64,000 bases of DNA from Croceivirga sp. (GCA_028281025.1 JANQKR010000037.1:124001-188000); one strand, 5' to 3'; positions 16,321 to 26,278 are shown, counted from the first letter of the stretch. Notes: a model not told the origin generated them from the sequence alone. Translations and numbers: made by a program.

Positions 16321-18780
16321 TTAATTCACCATAAAGAGGGCATTGGCAAAAAAGAGCTTTCCATTTTCCCAAAAACCCCTAAAAAGGGGATTGTCCACCA
16401 TGTACACCACTCGGCCCCTACCATATTTTTCAACGCCAAACACCAAGGATTTTCCAATCTTTTTTTGGATTTCACTGCCCGCAAAACCCGAAACAGGCTT
16501 GGTTTTGTTTTCTAGGTATACCGTATTTCCATGGGGTAGATAGTCGTAGGTGTCACTGCCAAGTTTTAAAGTAAAGTATTGGTTTCCATATCCATAGGCC
16601 AAAGGATGGGTGTTATCTACCTTGGTCTCAAAGATGGCCCCCGTGATGGCATTCTTCATGGATTCCCGCTGAAGGTCCTTGTGGGGCATTAGGTTGGCAT
16701 CCGAACTGTCCTTAGTGTGTTCCTTTTGTTTGATGCCAAAGCCGTTTTCCCCGTCTATTCCTTTTATGGCCCCTCCCATGGCAATTAATTTACCACCGTT
16801 TTGAACCCAATTTTTTAGGGCCTTTAGCCTATCCTCATTCATAAACTGGGAATAGCGACCTCCGGGCAGGACAAAAATGTCATATTCATCCAGGTTTACA
16901 CGATCCACGTAGTCGACATCGATTACGGTCAGCGGATAATGCAATTGCCTTTCAAAGAAATGCCATATTTCACCAAAACGAAGGGTAGAGGTGGGGCCAC
17001 CGGCAAGAATGGCCACTTTCGGTTTTTTTATCATTTGCACATAGCGTGAGCCAAAATCCTTTCCGGAATCCACATAACCGGTATTTGTGGGCGTGAGCAG
17101 CGTATGGTGCTTATGGGCCACTGTGGAAAGCACCTCAATGAAATCCTTCTTTTCAGCATTGTCCGAAGAAACAATAATAAGACTGCCCCTTGCAAACGAT
17201 TGACCATTGATACTAAAGGGTGCATGAGCGGTCCTGACCCGAATACCGTTCTGTAACAAATCCGCAAGGAAACGCGCATCCCTCATACTGTTCCACTCTA
17301 AAATATGGGCATAGGCCCCTTCACGGATATTCGCACCTTTTGGAGGATACATATTCCATTCTTCCGTTACCTCATAAGGGACATTTGAGGGGCTCGCGGT
17401 GGCATCCAGCCCATAGGCATAAGGGAGTGACCACGCTGTAATATCATAGGTCAGTGAATCGCTCAATTTAGCATTGGGTTCAAACAGTACCTTGACCATG
17501 GTTCCTTTGGCTTGATCGGTGGAAACGACCAATGAATTATCGTCTATATTTTTCGATTTTGTGGTCCTTGAGGCATAATTGAACCCTTTTACGGTACCTT
17601 TCTTTGCCCTACCGTACACAATTTCGTGATCGGACAACAGGTTTTCCAATGCGTTGATATGATCTGGATTGCCACTTAATACATAGCTCTTGTACTTAAA
17701 ATCCCTGTCCTTGTAAAACTTTTTGAATTCGCTGGTTAGTTTTTCCACATTTTTGGAAGCTACTTCAACGGTGGACAGCCCTGTGGTGAAGTGGTGCGCA
17801 ATCCGGTCCTTCAAGGTAAGTGTGTCCCCTATTCCAGTAATAATCCCCAACCCTGCGCGCCCACTGCCCCCTTGTTCGTAGGTCATGCCAACGGCCCCAT
17901 TATAGGTAGGGTAGGTATCGCCATAGCTTGGATAGAACAGATCAAAAACCTCCTTGGTAAAATAGAACCATCCATTGGCATCAAAATATTTGGCATGGTT
18001 CCTTCCAATGGTTTCCTGAAAGTTTCTTTGAAAATCGGTAATCACTTCATGATAGGGCTCTGCGGCTGGCGCAAAATAATAGGGGTTGTTTACCCCTTGC
18101 TCATGAAAGTCCACATGAACGTGGGGCAACCATTTGTTGTACTCTTTAATACGTTGTTGGCTTTCTACCTGTGTCAACCAGGCCCAGTCCCTATTTAAAT
18201 CGAACATATAGTGGTTGCTTCTCCCGGACCACCATCCTTCATGGTGTTCTTTGCTGTTGGGGTCCACTTGATATGGGGTATTTTTATATTGGTTGTACCA
18301 GTTGCTATAACGATCTCTGCCATCCGGATTTATACAGGGATCAATAATGACCACGGTATTTTCCAAATACCCACTTTTCTCGGTCAGCAGTTCATAAATG
18401 GTCTTCATGGCGGCCTCCGTGCCGACGCTTTCATTGCCATGTACGTTGTAACTTAACCAAACAATGGCTTTGGAGGCATTTCCTTCACCTTCCAATGCTT
18501 TTAGGTGTTCTTGTTGGATACTTTCCAGGTTCGCAAGGTTTTCGGCCGAAGAAACGAAAGCCAGTACCAAAGGCCTGCGCTCGTAGGTTTGGCCGTATTC
18601 CAGCAACTTTACCCGTGAACTTTCACTTTTCGCAATATGCTCATAATAGTCCACCACCTCATGGTGCCTACTGAATTGGGTGCCCAAATCATAGCCGAGA
18701 AATTCGGAGGGGGATTGAAGCCCTTGGGAAAAAAGGGATATCGTAAAAATAAGGGAAAGGGATAGTAATAATCGCTTCAT
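16321..18780 (-). CDS. M14-family zinc carboxypeptidase-like protein, copy 1
   Basis: This 819-residue secreted protein has a signal peptide (MKRLLLSLSLIFTISLFSQ). The M14 domain contains SYNVHGNES (zinc ligands His114 and Glu117), NPDGRDRYSNW, and HVDFHEQG with a likely third ligand His. C-terminal residues about 590-800 form a Rossmann/ThuA-like glutaminase-fold domain (FVLPGGRYSQF, LIAMGGAIKG). A paralog of the same architecture lies at 59827. Start MKRLL is chosen over an upstream ATG because it gives the signal peptide. It probably trims peptides in the periplasm or on the surface; the substrate is unknown. Confidence 0.88.
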   Translation of the reverse strand: MKRLLLSLSLIFTISLFSQGLQSPSEFLGYDLGTQFSRHHEVVDYYEHIAKSESSRVKLLEYGQTYERRPLVLAFVSSAENLANLESIQQEHLKALEGEGNASKAIVWLSYNVHGNESVGTEAAMKTIYELLTEKSGYLENTVVIIDPCINPDGRDRYSNWYNQYKNTPYQVDPNSKEHHEGWWSGRSNHYMFDLNRDWAWLTQVESQQRIKEYNKWLPHVHVDFHEQGVNNPYYFAPAAEPYHEVITDFQRNFQETIGRNHAKYFDANGWFYFTKEVFDLFYPSYGDTYPTYNGAVGMTYEQGGSGRAGLGIITGIGDTLTLKDRIAHHFTTGLSTVEVASKNVEKLTSEFKKFYKDRDFKYKSYVLSGNPDHINALENLLSDHEIVYGRAKKGTVKGFNYASRTTKSKNIDDNSLVVSTDQAKGTMVKVLFEPNAKLSDSLTYDITAWSLPYAYGLDATASPSNVPYEVTEEWNMYPPKGANIREGAYAHILEWNSMRDARFLADLLQNGIRVRTAHAPFSINGQSFARGSLIIVSSDNAEKKDFIEVLSTVAHKHHTLLTPTNTGYVDSGKDFGSRYVQMIKKPKVAILAGGPTSTLRFGEIWHFFERQLHYPLTVIDVDYVDRVNLDEYDIFVLPGGRYSQFMNEDRLKALKNWVQNGGKLIAMGGAIKGIDGENGFGIKQKEHTKDSSDANLMPHKDLQRESMKNAITGAIFETKVDNTHPLAYGYGNQYFTLKLGSDTYDYLPHGNTVYLENKTKPVSGFAGSEIQKKIGKSLVFGVEKYGRGRVVYMVDNPLFRGFWENGKLFFANALFMVN

Positions 18781-18804
18781 AAAGGGTTTCGTTAGCTTAG
18801 AAAT

Positions 18805-18836
18805 CAAATCTAATTAAAAAAACGCGCATTGTGCAA
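18805..18836 (-). promoter_or_regulatory. Promoter of M14 peptidase gene
   Basis: On the minus strand, TAGATTTG (18812-18805) matches the TAnnTTTG -7 box exactly. ATTG upstream (TTG at 18836-18834) lies 21 bases away, acceptable for a weak -33 element. The leader to the ATG at 18780 would be about 20 bases. Confidence 0.45.
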
Positions 18837-18900
18837 TTAACTTATTTTTAGGAGTGCAATGGTAGAAGTGGTTTATCTTTAGCCTGATATTTAAGTTTGA

Positions 18901-20502
18901 ATGGAAGTAGACTGTATCCCTTTTAGGAAGACGGGTTATTTCTCCAAATTGATTTGTGATTATTTGGATGAAAGTGAAAATGTAAAACCGTTCTATAACC
19001 GTTTCCCCTCCCTTGAAAATTTTAAAGCACAATTTGAGGAAAAATCCAGGAATTTTCCTTTGGGCCATAGGGAATTGCTGTCCGAGGCATTGGTAAAGCA
19101 GTATCATGGGATTGAAGCATCGGAAGGGACGTTACAGAATATCGATTCCTTGAAAAAACAGCATACTTACACCATTGTAACGGGACATCAATTGAACCTC
19201 TTTACGGGTCCTTTATATTTTCTATATAAGATCATTTCGGTCATTAACTTGTGTGAAGAGCTCAAGAAAGCCTATCCGGAGAACGACTTTGTCCCCGTGT
19301 TTTGGATGGCGTCCGAAGACCATGATTTTGACGAAATCAACCATTTCAATTTCCAGGGGAAAAAAATACAATGGAACAGGACTTCCGGAGGTGCCGTTGG
19401 CAGAATGGATACCAATGGATTGGAAGAAGTTTTTGAGGTCGTCTCGGCAAAACTTGGTAACTCCAAAAATGCCAATGTACTTAAAGCGCTATTCAAAGAA
19501 GCTTACTTGGGACATACTTCACTTACGGACGCGACCCGATTTTTGGCCAATACCCTTTTCGGTGAGTTGGGCCTTGTGGTTGTTGATGGTGATGATGTTC
19601 GGTTGAAGGAACTTTTTATTCCCTTTATCAAAAAGGACATCTTTGAAAACCAACCCTATCATTCGATTACTAAAACCATAGCAGAACTCTCCGCTGTCAC
19701 AGGGGATTATAAAATCCAGGTAAACCCAAGGGAAATCAATTATTTCTATGTAAAGGAGGGGCTCCGCGAACGGATTGTGGAAAAAGGGGGTTCTTATGCG
19801 ATAAATGATACCGATATTCAGTTTACGAAGGCGGAACTGGAACAGGAGATTGCAACCCATCCCGAGCGTTTTTCCCCCAATGTGGTCGCCAGGCCCTTGT
19901 ATCAGGAAACGATCCTACCCAATCTTTGCTATATTGGAGGGGGTGGTGAATTGGCCTATTGGTTGGAGCTCAAAGCGTATTTTGAAGCCATGGGCATTAC
20001 CTTTCCCATGTTGTTACTGAGGAATTCGGCTCTGGTCATAACCGAAAAAGAAGCGAAGAAGGTAAAAAAGCTTCAACTGGAAGTGTCCGATCTATTTCTG
20101 AAACAGAATAGTCTGATCAACAAGAAAATCCGAAAGATTTCCAATATTGATATTGATTTTTCCCCCCAGAAAAAACTGTTGGAAGAACAATTTTCCCAGC
20201 TGTACGAATTGGCCGAACAAACGGATAAGTCCTTTTTAGGTGCTGTAAAAGCACAGGAGGTAAAACAAAAAAAGGGGTTGGATTTTCTTGAAAAACGCTT
20301 GCTGAAGGCCCAGAAACGAAAACTAAAGGACCATGTCATTCGGTTGACCGAGCTTCAGAATACGTTGTTCCCCAATTATTCCCTACAGGAACGGCAACTG
20401 AATTTTTCAGAATTGTATTTGGAACACGGGGAAGCCCTTATTCCCATGCTCAAAGGCGCACTTAAGCCCTTGGAAGGGAAATTTTTGATCCTACGGTATT
20501 AA
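18901..20502 (+). CDS. bshC: Bacillithiol biosynthesis cysteine-adding enzyme BshC
   Basis: This 533-residue protein catalyses the last step of bacillithiol synthesis, joining cysteine to GlcN-malate. Family blocks seen are YTIVTGHQLNLFTGPLYFLYK (about residues 98-118), PVFWMASEDHDFDEINHF (about 136-153) and LCYIGGGGELAYWLELK (about 341-357). The C-terminus has a coiled coil around 440-500. Length is normal. It indicates that bacillithiol is this organism's low-molecular-weight thiol; bshA and bshB are not in the window. Its 3' end overlaps the convergent PNPOx gene by 12 bases. Confidence 0.95.
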   Translation: MEVDCIPFRKTGYFSKLICDYLDESENVKPFYNRFPSLENFKAQFEEKSRNFPLGHRELLSEALVKQYHGIEASEGTLQNIDSLKKQHTYTIVTGHQLNLFTGPLYFLYKIISVINLCEELKKAYPENDFVPVFWMASEDHDFDEINHFNFQGKKIQWNRTSGGAVGRMDTNGLEEVFEVVSAKLGNSKNANVLKALFKEAYLGHTSLTDATRFLANTLFGELGLVVVDGDDVRLKELFIPFIKKDIFENQPYHSITKTIAELSAVTGDYKIQVNPREINYFYVKEGLRERIVEKGGSYAINDTDIQFTKAELEQEIATHPERFSPNVVARPLYQETILPNLCYIGGGGELAYWLELKAYFEAMGITFPMLLLRNSALVITEKEAKKVKKLQLEVSDLFLKQNSLINKKIRKISNIDIDFSPQKKLLEEQFSQLYELAEQTDKSFLGAVKAQEVKQKKGLDFLEKRLLKAQKRKLKDHVIRLTELQNTLFPNYSLQERQLNFSELYLEHGEALIPMLKGALKPLEGKFLILRY

Positions 20503-21033
20503 AAAAGTGCCGCTCCACCCGCCTTCCATTTTTAGAAATTCTACCCGTAAATGGTAGGGTTGTTTCAGTTTTAAGTATTCAATGCGTGTAGGTTGGATCT
20601 CCACCATACAAAAGTGGTCACTTTCCGTGAGGTATTCTATGCCATCGGGTTGGTCTATTTTAATTCCCGGGGGGAGTACCGTTGTATAGTCCTTTCTGGA
20701 TTTGGCCGGAATGGATTTCCATATCTTTCGCAACATTTCAGGGTTCTCCTTAATGTCCGCCTTTCCCTCCACTTGCAGCTGTATCATTTTTTTGGGATGG
20801 TAGAACAGGGCAGAGACGGTATTGTTCCGATGTATCTGTTCCACTTTTGGGGAGCGTTTGTCCGTGTAGAACAATAATTGAAGATTGGGTTGGACCTTTC
20901 GTAAAACTACCGTACGTTGACAAGGAATATTTCCGGAAAGTGTTCCCAAAGCAAAATATTTAAACGGATGGCCTTTTTTTACGCTTCCGTTAATTAGCTC
21001 ATTTTTAATTTGTTGAAAGATTAATTGGTCCAA
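20491..21033 (-). CDS. Pyridoxamine 5'-phosphate oxidase-like flavoprotein
   Basis: This 180-residue split-barrel FMN-binding protein contains CQRTVVLRKVQPNLQLLFYTDKRSPKVEQI, the phosphate/FMN binding strand pair of the PNPOx superfamily, and ALFYHPKKMIQLQVEGKA further on. It is shorter than true PdxH and its C-terminus (HLRVEFLKMEGGWSGTFLIP) lacks the full PLP-binding RxH pattern, so PdxH activity is doubtful. The start is TTG at 21033; no ATG is in frame nearby. The final codons overlap bshC on the other strand. Confidence 0.78.
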   Translation of the reverse strand: MDQLIFQQIKNELINGSVKKGHPFKYFALGTLSGNIPCQRTVVLRKVQPNLQLLFYTDKRSPKVEQIHRNNTVSALFYHPKKMIQLQVEGKADIKENPEMLRKIWKSIPAKSRKDYTTVLPPGIKIDQPDGIEYLTESDHFCMVEIQPTRIEYLKLKQPYHLRVEFLKMEGGWSGTFLIP

Positions 21034-21186
21034 AACGAAACTTTTTTCAAAAATAATTCAAAAAAAGGGTAGGGTTAAAGCGAGTTGGATTGTTCTATAC
21101 ACAAATTGCTATGAAAAGGGTTGCAACCCTTTAAAAATTTGAATTAGATAATTCATGTGTTTAGGTTGGTTTTGATTTTACTTAAA

Positions 21187-21212
21187 AAGCCCCGGAGTGG
21201 TTCCCGGGGCTT
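21187..21212 (-). terminator. Terminator of the sugar-utilisation operon
   Basis: The 9-bp stem AAGCCCCGG/CCGGGGCTT (21187-21195, 21204-21212) is followed on the minus strand by a T-rich run. It lies 26 bases beyond the pgmB stop and closes the operon. Confidence 0.92.
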
Positions 21213-21237
21213 TTACTTTTTATGATCGACGTTTTTT

Positions 21238-21897
21238 CTAGAACAAGTCTTTAAAATGTGCTTTCACGGCAAATAAGGTAGCTTCCTTCATGGTATCAAA
21301 ACGGACATCGGCATGACCTACACGTTCCTCCGGACCAATACCAACGGTGTAAAAACCTCCCGCTTTGGCAGCATCGACACCCGCTTCGGCGTCCTCGTAA
21401 ACAATGCATTCACTGGGCTGTAAATCCAATTTTTTTGCCCCAAACAGGAAAATATCCGGGGCAGGCTTGCTTTTGGACACGCTATTGCCATCTCCAATAA
21501 CATCAAAGAATTTAGTGGCCTCCAATTGGTCAAGTACCTTGGTGGAATTCTTACTGGCACTGCCCAAGGCGACCTTAAAACCTTCCTGTCGTAAAAGTGT
21601 CAACAGTTCCTGGGCACCGGACAGGTAATCTTTTGGACTCATTTGATCAAGGCTATCCACATAAATATTGTTTTTACGAGTCGCCAATTCCACCAATTTA
21701 GATTCCGAAACTTGGGCGTTGTTATGGTCTTTGATAATGTGGATGGAATCCATTCGGGATACCCCACGAAGTTTTTCATTGACTTCCCGATCAAATGCCC
21801 ATCCCATGTCATTGGATAGTTTTTTCCAGGCGAGGTAATGAAGTTCGGCCGTGTCCGTAATGACCCCGTCCAAATCAAAAATAAATCCTTTTATCAT
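21238..21897 (-). CDS. pgmB: Beta-phosphoglucomutase
   Basis: This 219-residue HAD-superfamily enzyme converts beta-D-glucose-1-phosphate to glucose-6-phosphate. GFIFDLDGVITDTAELHYLAW holds the nucleophile Asp and acid/base Asp (DLDGV). LRGVSRMDS is the cap-domain substrate loop, LGSASKNS is motif II, and VYEDAEAGVDAAKAG is motif III/IV. It is encoded 6 bases after the GH65 phosphorylase, whose product it consumes. As last gene of the operon it links imported glucoside to glycolysis. Confidence 0.95.
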   Translation of the reverse strand: MIKGFIFDLDGVITDTAELHYLAWKKLSNDMGWAFDREVNEKLRGVSRMDSIHIIKDHNNAQVSESKLVELATRKNNIYVDSLDQMSPKDYLSGAQELLTLLRQEGFKVALGSASKNSTKVLDQLEATKFFDVIGDGNSVSKSKPAPDIFLFGAKKLDLQPSECIVYEDAEAGVDAAKAGGFYTVGIGPEERVGHADVRFDTMKEATLFAVKAHFKDLF

Positions 21898-21903
21898 CGT
21901 TTT

Positions 21904-24243
21904 TTATGTCTTTTTCACAGTCAATTCCCTTTCAACCGTCAAATCTTGTCCCAATAGGGAAAGATTTACGGCACGATTACCGGTATTGGTAATGGCAATT
22001 TTTTCCTCGGAAACCTTTATTTTCAAATAGTTACCCTTCCAATTGATGGGATAGGTGATTTCCTTGATTTGAGGCGGCAATTTAGGATTAATTCGCAATT
22101 TTCCATCCAACATTCGTACCCCTCCAAATCCGCAGACCAAAATTTGCCAAATGCCCCCCAATGAAGCCGCATGAATACCATGGTCCGAACTTTTCATATT
22201 GGGCCCTAAATCTATTCGTGCCGCGCGTTCGAACAAAGCGTAGGCCAAAGGCAGATTATCAATGTCCGCTGCTAATATGGCATGTGTGGATAAACTCAAT
22301 GAAGAATCGTGCAAGGTCCTTGGCTCATAGTACTCATAATTGGCTTTTTTAATGGCATGGTCAAACTTATGTTCCAGTAGGTACATCAGCATGACCACGG
22401 AAGCTTGTTTGGTAACCTGTATTTGGTTCACCTGATCTAAGTTGTAATCTTGAAAAATGGACCCTACCTGTTTTTGGTTTTTGTACTTGGTCAAATCCAT
22501 TTGCCGCAGCGATAGATAATCGTCGTCCTGAGGGATAACATTATCCTGATTGGGCTGTGGAAGGTATACCTTGTCAAAACGGGTCCTCAGTTCCGCAATC
22601 TCCTCATCCAGATGGAGCTTTTGGTTAAGCGTTTCAAAAAGTGTGGGATTTTCGGTTTTAAGGATATCATAGTATCGGGAGGCATTTTCCATGCACCACC
22701 TAGCGGTGTGATTGGTGAAGGCATCGTTATTGACATGCTCTTTGTACTCATCCGGACCTACAACATTGTTGATATGGTATTCCTGTTTTTCCTCGTTCCA
22801 TTCCAAGCGACTGCTCCAGAAAATACCGGTGTCAAGAAGAATTTCGTACCCATATTTTTCCATAAAATCATCATCCCCGGTTATCATATAGTATTGCCAA
22901 ACGGCAAAGGCAATGTCCGATGTGATGTGTTGTTCAATAAAACCGCTCCATATTTTGGTGGCCTCCCCGGTAATAATGTCCGCGGCGCCCCATACGGGGG
23001 TGACTTCCCCATCATCTGCCCAGGCTGACTCCCAGGGGTACATGGCACCCCGATACCCATTTTCCCTTGCCTTCTTACGGGCACCGGCAATGGTAATATA
23101 GCGGTACTTTAATAGGCTTCGCGCAATTTCTGGAAAGGTATAGGTGAAAAAGGGTACCAGGAATATTTCGGTATCCCAAAACGAATGCCCCTTGTACCCT
23201 TCGCCGGAAAGTCCTTTGGCACCAATGCCATAGCGGGAATCATGTTTTGGCGCCATGGTCAAAAGCTGGTATTGCGCAAAGCGTATGGCCAATTGATCGT
23301 ATTGATTTTCGCTGTCCACTAGAATATCCATCCGTTGCCAATAGGCATCCCAGGCTTTGGCACTTTCATCCAACAAGGCATTATACCCCTTTTTGGATTG
23401 GATTTTTAGGTTCTCCAAGGACAGGGAACGGATTTCCTCCAGGGACTTACCGTCCAGTTCTTGGTCACGGGTGGTATGGATATTCGAAATTTTGGTGAGA
23501 TGAAGTGTTGTTCCCTTGCCCAGGGAAGCTTCGTAGAACATCACTACTTTCCTTCGATCCATTTCAAATCGTGAAGAAACCGCTGCCTCCGTTCCCGAAA
23601 AATCGTGATGGGTGTTGTGCACAAAGGTTATTTCCGATGCGGTGGTGGTCTGCAACATTTGAAGGTATTCCTTGTCAAAAATTCGTTTTTCACCTTCCTC
23701 AAAATGTTGGGCGCCACTATTGGTCACCTGCCCATTGATACCTGATTTGATTTGAATGTGGGCGTTATCATCCTGAGGGGTAATGTGGACTTCCGAGCAA
23801 ATGAGATGAAGATCTTGGAACGAGACAAACCTTCGGAATTCAAAATCGTAGGTCCTTTCCTTGAACAACCAACGGAAGGAGCGTTTCAGTTCTCCGGTCT
23901 TGAGGTTGAGGTGCCTGTTGTAATTGGTGAAGCTTCCTTTTTCGAGACTGAACAATTCACCATTGATAAAAATGTCCATGCCGAGCATATCGGCAGCATT
24001 GGGCAATTCGGTAACATCATTTTTGCCCGGCTTGTTGAAGGTTCCGGATACAAACGTATTCTTTACCTGTCCAAGATAGCTTTCCTCCGTACAGCTCCGG
24101 GTTCCCAAATAGCCATTGCCCAAACTCATGACCACTTCGGCCTTGCCCTGGACATTCGTCTTAAAATCGGTTTCCGCAACAATCCAATTTTTGAGTTCAC
24201 CTTCCCCTTGGTCGTAGTGTAGTAACGTGTCGTTCTGATTCAT
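21904..24243 (-). CDS. GH65 family alpha-glucoside phosphorylase
   Basis: This 779-residue enzyme belongs to the inverting phosphorylases acting on maltose, trehalose, kojibiose and related alpha-glucosides, releasing beta-glucose-1-phosphate. The N-terminal beta-sandwich spans roughly residues 10-280. The (alpha/alpha)6 domain carries GHSFWDTE (352-359) and the general acid Glu499 in GPDEYKEHVNN. The phosphate site is in LHDSSLSLSTHA and GIHAASLGG. No signal peptide, so it is cytoplasmic. Pairing with pgmB confirms the beta-G1P product. The disaccharide cannot be fixed from sequence; trehalose, maltose, kojibiose or glucosylglycerol are all possible. Confidence 0.93.
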   Translation of the reverse strand: MNQNDTLLHYDQGEGELKNWIVAETDFKTNVQGKAEVVMSLGNGYLGTRSCTEESYLGQVKNTFVSGTFNKPGKNDVTELPNAADMLGMDIFINGELFSLEKGSFTNYNRHLNLKTGELKRSFRWLFKERTYDFEFRRFVSFQDLHLICSEVHITPQDDNAHIQIKSGINGQVTNSGAQHFEEGEKRIFDKEYLQMLQTTTASEITFVHNTHHDFSGTEAAVSSRFEMDRRKVVMFYEASLGKGTTLHLTKISNIHTTRDQELDGKSLEEIRSLSLENLKIQSKKGYNALLDESAKAWDAYWQRMDILVDSENQYDQLAIRFAQYQLLTMAPKHDSRYGIGAKGLSGEGYKGHSFWDTEIFLVPFFTYTFPEIARSLLKYRYITIAGARKKARENGYRGAMYPWESAWADDGEVTPVWGAADIITGEATKIWSGFIEQHITSDIAFAVWQYYMITGDDDFMEKYGYEILLDTGIFWSSRLEWNEEKQEYHINNVVGPDEYKEHVNNDAFTNHTARWCMENASRYYDILKTENPTLFETLNQKLHLDEEIAELRTRFDKVYLPQPNQDNVIPQDDDYLSLRQMDLTKYKNQKQVGSIFQDYNLDQVNQIQVTKQASVVMLMYLLEHKFDHAIKKANYEYYEPRTLHDSSLSLSTHAILAADIDNLPLAYALFERAARIDLGPNMKSSDHGIHAASLGGIWQILVCGFGGVRMLDGKLRINPKLPPQIKEITYPINWKGNYLKIKVSEEKIAITNTGNRAVNLSLLGQDLTVERELTVKKT

Positions 24244-24262
24244 AGGTTTTTCTTTATTATAA

Positions 24263-24290
24263 AACCCGAATGGCTTTGAGCCATCGGGTT
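24263..24290 (-). terminator. Internal hairpin between ABC ATPase and GH65 genes
   Basis: The stem AACCCGATGGCT/AGCCATTCGGGTT (24290-24279 with 24275-24263, minus strand) has one bulged base and a CAA loop. It is followed by TTATAATAAAG rather than a long T-run. It could attenuate transcription into GH65-pgmB or mark an mRNA processing point. Confidence 0.55.
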
Positions 24291-24318
24291 GATTTCGTAC
24301 TAATTTACTATGGAATGG

Positions 24319-25431
24319 TTACATAATTCTTTTTTCGGTATCCGCCTCAAAAAACCGGAGCCTATCAATATCCACCCCAATAGTGATTTTATCACCTACG
24401 GAGTAGGCCAGTTGTGAATTGCTCCTGAAGCAGAAACTATGGTCGGGATTGCCACAAAAATGGAAATAGACAAAGGTTTCACTGCCTATGGGTTCCAGGG
24501 CTTCCACTTCAATTTCCATGCTTTCGGAGAGGCGTTTGCCTTTTTCCACGGCCTTGTCATAGATATATTCCGGGCGGAAGCCGAAAATTACGTTTTTACC
24601 TTCATAAGGTTTTAAACAGGGCCTCAAATCCTTGGGAACCGCAAACTGTAAATCCTTGGACTTAAAGGTTGCTTCCTTCTGCATCACGATTTCCCCTTCA
24701 ATAAAATTCATGGAAGGGCTACCGATGAACCCGGCCACAAACTTATTTTGGGGATTGTTGAACAGGTTCATGGGAGAGTCAAATTGTTGGACAATACCAT
24801 CCTTTAATACGACAATACGATCACCCATGGTCATGGCTTCGATCTGGTCGTGGGTGACATAAACGATGGTAGCATTCAACTGGCGGTGCAGCTTTTTGAT
24901 TTCGGCACGCATCTGGACCCTTAATTTGGCGTCCAGGTTGGATAGGGGCTCATCGAATAGGAATACCTTTGGATCCCGTACTATGGAACGCCCAATGGCC
25001 ACCCTTTGGCGTTGCCCCCCGGACATATCTTTGGGACGCCTATCCAATAAATGGGTAATGTCCAATATCTTGGCGGCACGTTCCACCTTTTGCTTTATTT
25101 CCTTTTTTGGGGTCTTTCTAAGCTTTAATCCAAAGGCCATATTATCAAAGACGGTCATATGGGGATACAGCGCATAGTTTTGGAATACCATGGCAATATC
25201 ACGGTCCTTTGGGGAAAGCTCATTCATGCGCCCACCGTCAATTTGCAGTTCCCCGGAAGTGATTTCCTCCAGTCCCGCGATCATTCGCAACAATGTGGAT
25301 TTTCCACAGCCCGAAGGCCCAACCAGAACAACAAATTCCTTATCCTGGATGCTTAGGTTCGCCTTTTGAATGGTGGCCCGTTCCGCACCGGGATATACTT
25401 TTTCAAGATTCTTAATTTGTATTGTTGCCAT
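24319..25431 (-). CDS. Sugar ABC transporter ATP-binding protein (MsmK/UgpC type)
   Basis: This 370-residue protein is the energy subunit of a carbohydrate importer. Walker A is GPSGCGKST (38-46), the Q-loop lies in VFQNYALYPHM, the signature is MSGGQRQRVAIGR, Walker B is VFLFDEPLSNLDAKLR and the H-loop is YVTHDQ. The C-terminal ~130 residues form the TOBE/OB regulatory domain (IFGFRPEYIYDKA onward) typical of MalK, MsmK and UgpC. It forms a complex with the two permeases encoded just upstream in the operon and lies 22 bases after the second. Confidence 0.95.
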   Translation of the reverse strand: MATIQIKNLEKVYPGAERATIQKANLSIQDKEFVVLVGPSGCGKSTLLRMIAGLEEITSGELQIDGGRMNELSPKDRDIAMVFQNYALYPHMTVFDNMAFGLKLRKTPKKEIKQKVERAAKILDITHLLDRRPKDMSGGQRQRVAIGRSIVRDPKVFLFDEPLSNLDAKLRVQMRAEIKKLHRQLNATIVYVTHDQIEAMTMGDRIVVLKDGIVQQFDSPMNLFNNPQNKFVAGFIGSPSMNFIEGEIVMQKEATFKSKDLQFAVPKDLRPCLKPYEGKNVIFGFRPEYIYDKAVEKGKRLSESMEIEVEALEPIGSETFVYFHFCGNPDHSFCFRSNSQLAYSVGDKITIGVDIDRLRFFEADTEKRIM

Positions 25432-25453
25432 TTATTCGATGTTAGTCAATTTT

Positions 25454-26278
25454 TTATCCTTTTAGTCCTGAACTTGCCACACCTTGCACAAAATAGCGTT
25501 GGAAAACTATAAAAATGACAAGGGTAGGCAATGATATCAAAATAGTGCCCGCCATGAGCAGTGGCCAATCCGTTAATAGTTCGGTCCGTAAACTCGCCAT
25601 TCCCAAGGGCAGGGTGTACATATCTTCTGTATAGGTTACGATAACTGGCCAAAGAAACTCGTTCCAGGAACCCTGAAAGGTATAGATGGCTACCGCTGCC
25701 AATGCCGGCTTGGAAATGGGCAGGAATACCTGCCAGAAAATTCTAAAATAAGAGCATCCATCGATCAGGGCCGCTTGTTCCAGGTCCTTTGGAATGGTCT
25801 CAAAAAATTGTTTCATTAAAAAGATATTGGTGACCCCGACCAATCCAGGAATGATGAGCCCGGCATAGCTATTGATCATTCGGAATTCATTCAAGATAAT
25901 AAACTTGGGGACCAGGAGAATGATGCCAGGTATCATTAAACTACTTAACAACAATCCAAAAATCAGTTTTCTTCCCTTGAATTCCAGTCGGGCAAAAGCA
26001 AAGCCCGCCAAAGCTGAAAAAAATACGTTGGTCACCGTCTGTATCAAGGTTACAAGGACACTGTTGAACAGCCATTTTTCAAAGGGAAGCTCGTTCCAAA
26101 CATTTTTGTAATTGTCCAAAGTAAAGGTCTCGGGCAGAAGCTTTATGGGCCAGTCAAACACATTTTTATCCGCATTGAAGCTTATGGACAATGAAAACAG
26201 AAATGGACCAATATAGATTAAGGTCGCTATTCCAAGAATTGCAAAAAACAGGATTTTTTGGATTTTTAAGGCTTTCAT
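25454..26278 (-). CDS. Sugar ABC transporter permease, MalG-like
   Basis: This 274-residue inner-membrane protein has six predicted spans. The EAA loop that docks the ATPase reads EQAALIDGCSYFRIFWQVFLPISKP. The C-terminal half carries QGSWNEFLWPVIV, typical of MalG-type subunits. The ATG at 26278 overlaps the GH32 stop as ATGA; a TTG six bases earlier is less likely. With the MalF-like partner it forms the channel of the importer. Confidence 0.93.
   Translation of the reverse strand: MKALKIQKILFFAILGIATLIYIGPFLFSLSISFNADKNVFDWPIKLLPETFTLDNYKNVWNELPFEKWLFNSVLVTLIQTVTNVFFSALAGFAFARLEFKGRKLIFGLLLSSLMIPGIILLVPKFIILNEFRMINSYAGLIIPGLVGVTNIFLMKQFFETIPKDLEQAALIDGCSYFRIFWQVFLPISKPALAAVAIYTFQGSWNEFLWPVIVTYTEDMYTLPLGMASLRTELLTDWPLLMAGTILISLPTLVIFIVFQRYFVQGVASSGLKG

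Noticed and set aside
23752..24222. 156-residue antisense frame in the GH65 gene
   Set aside because: It is fully inside a conserved GH65 domain on the other strand, with no promoter or family features.
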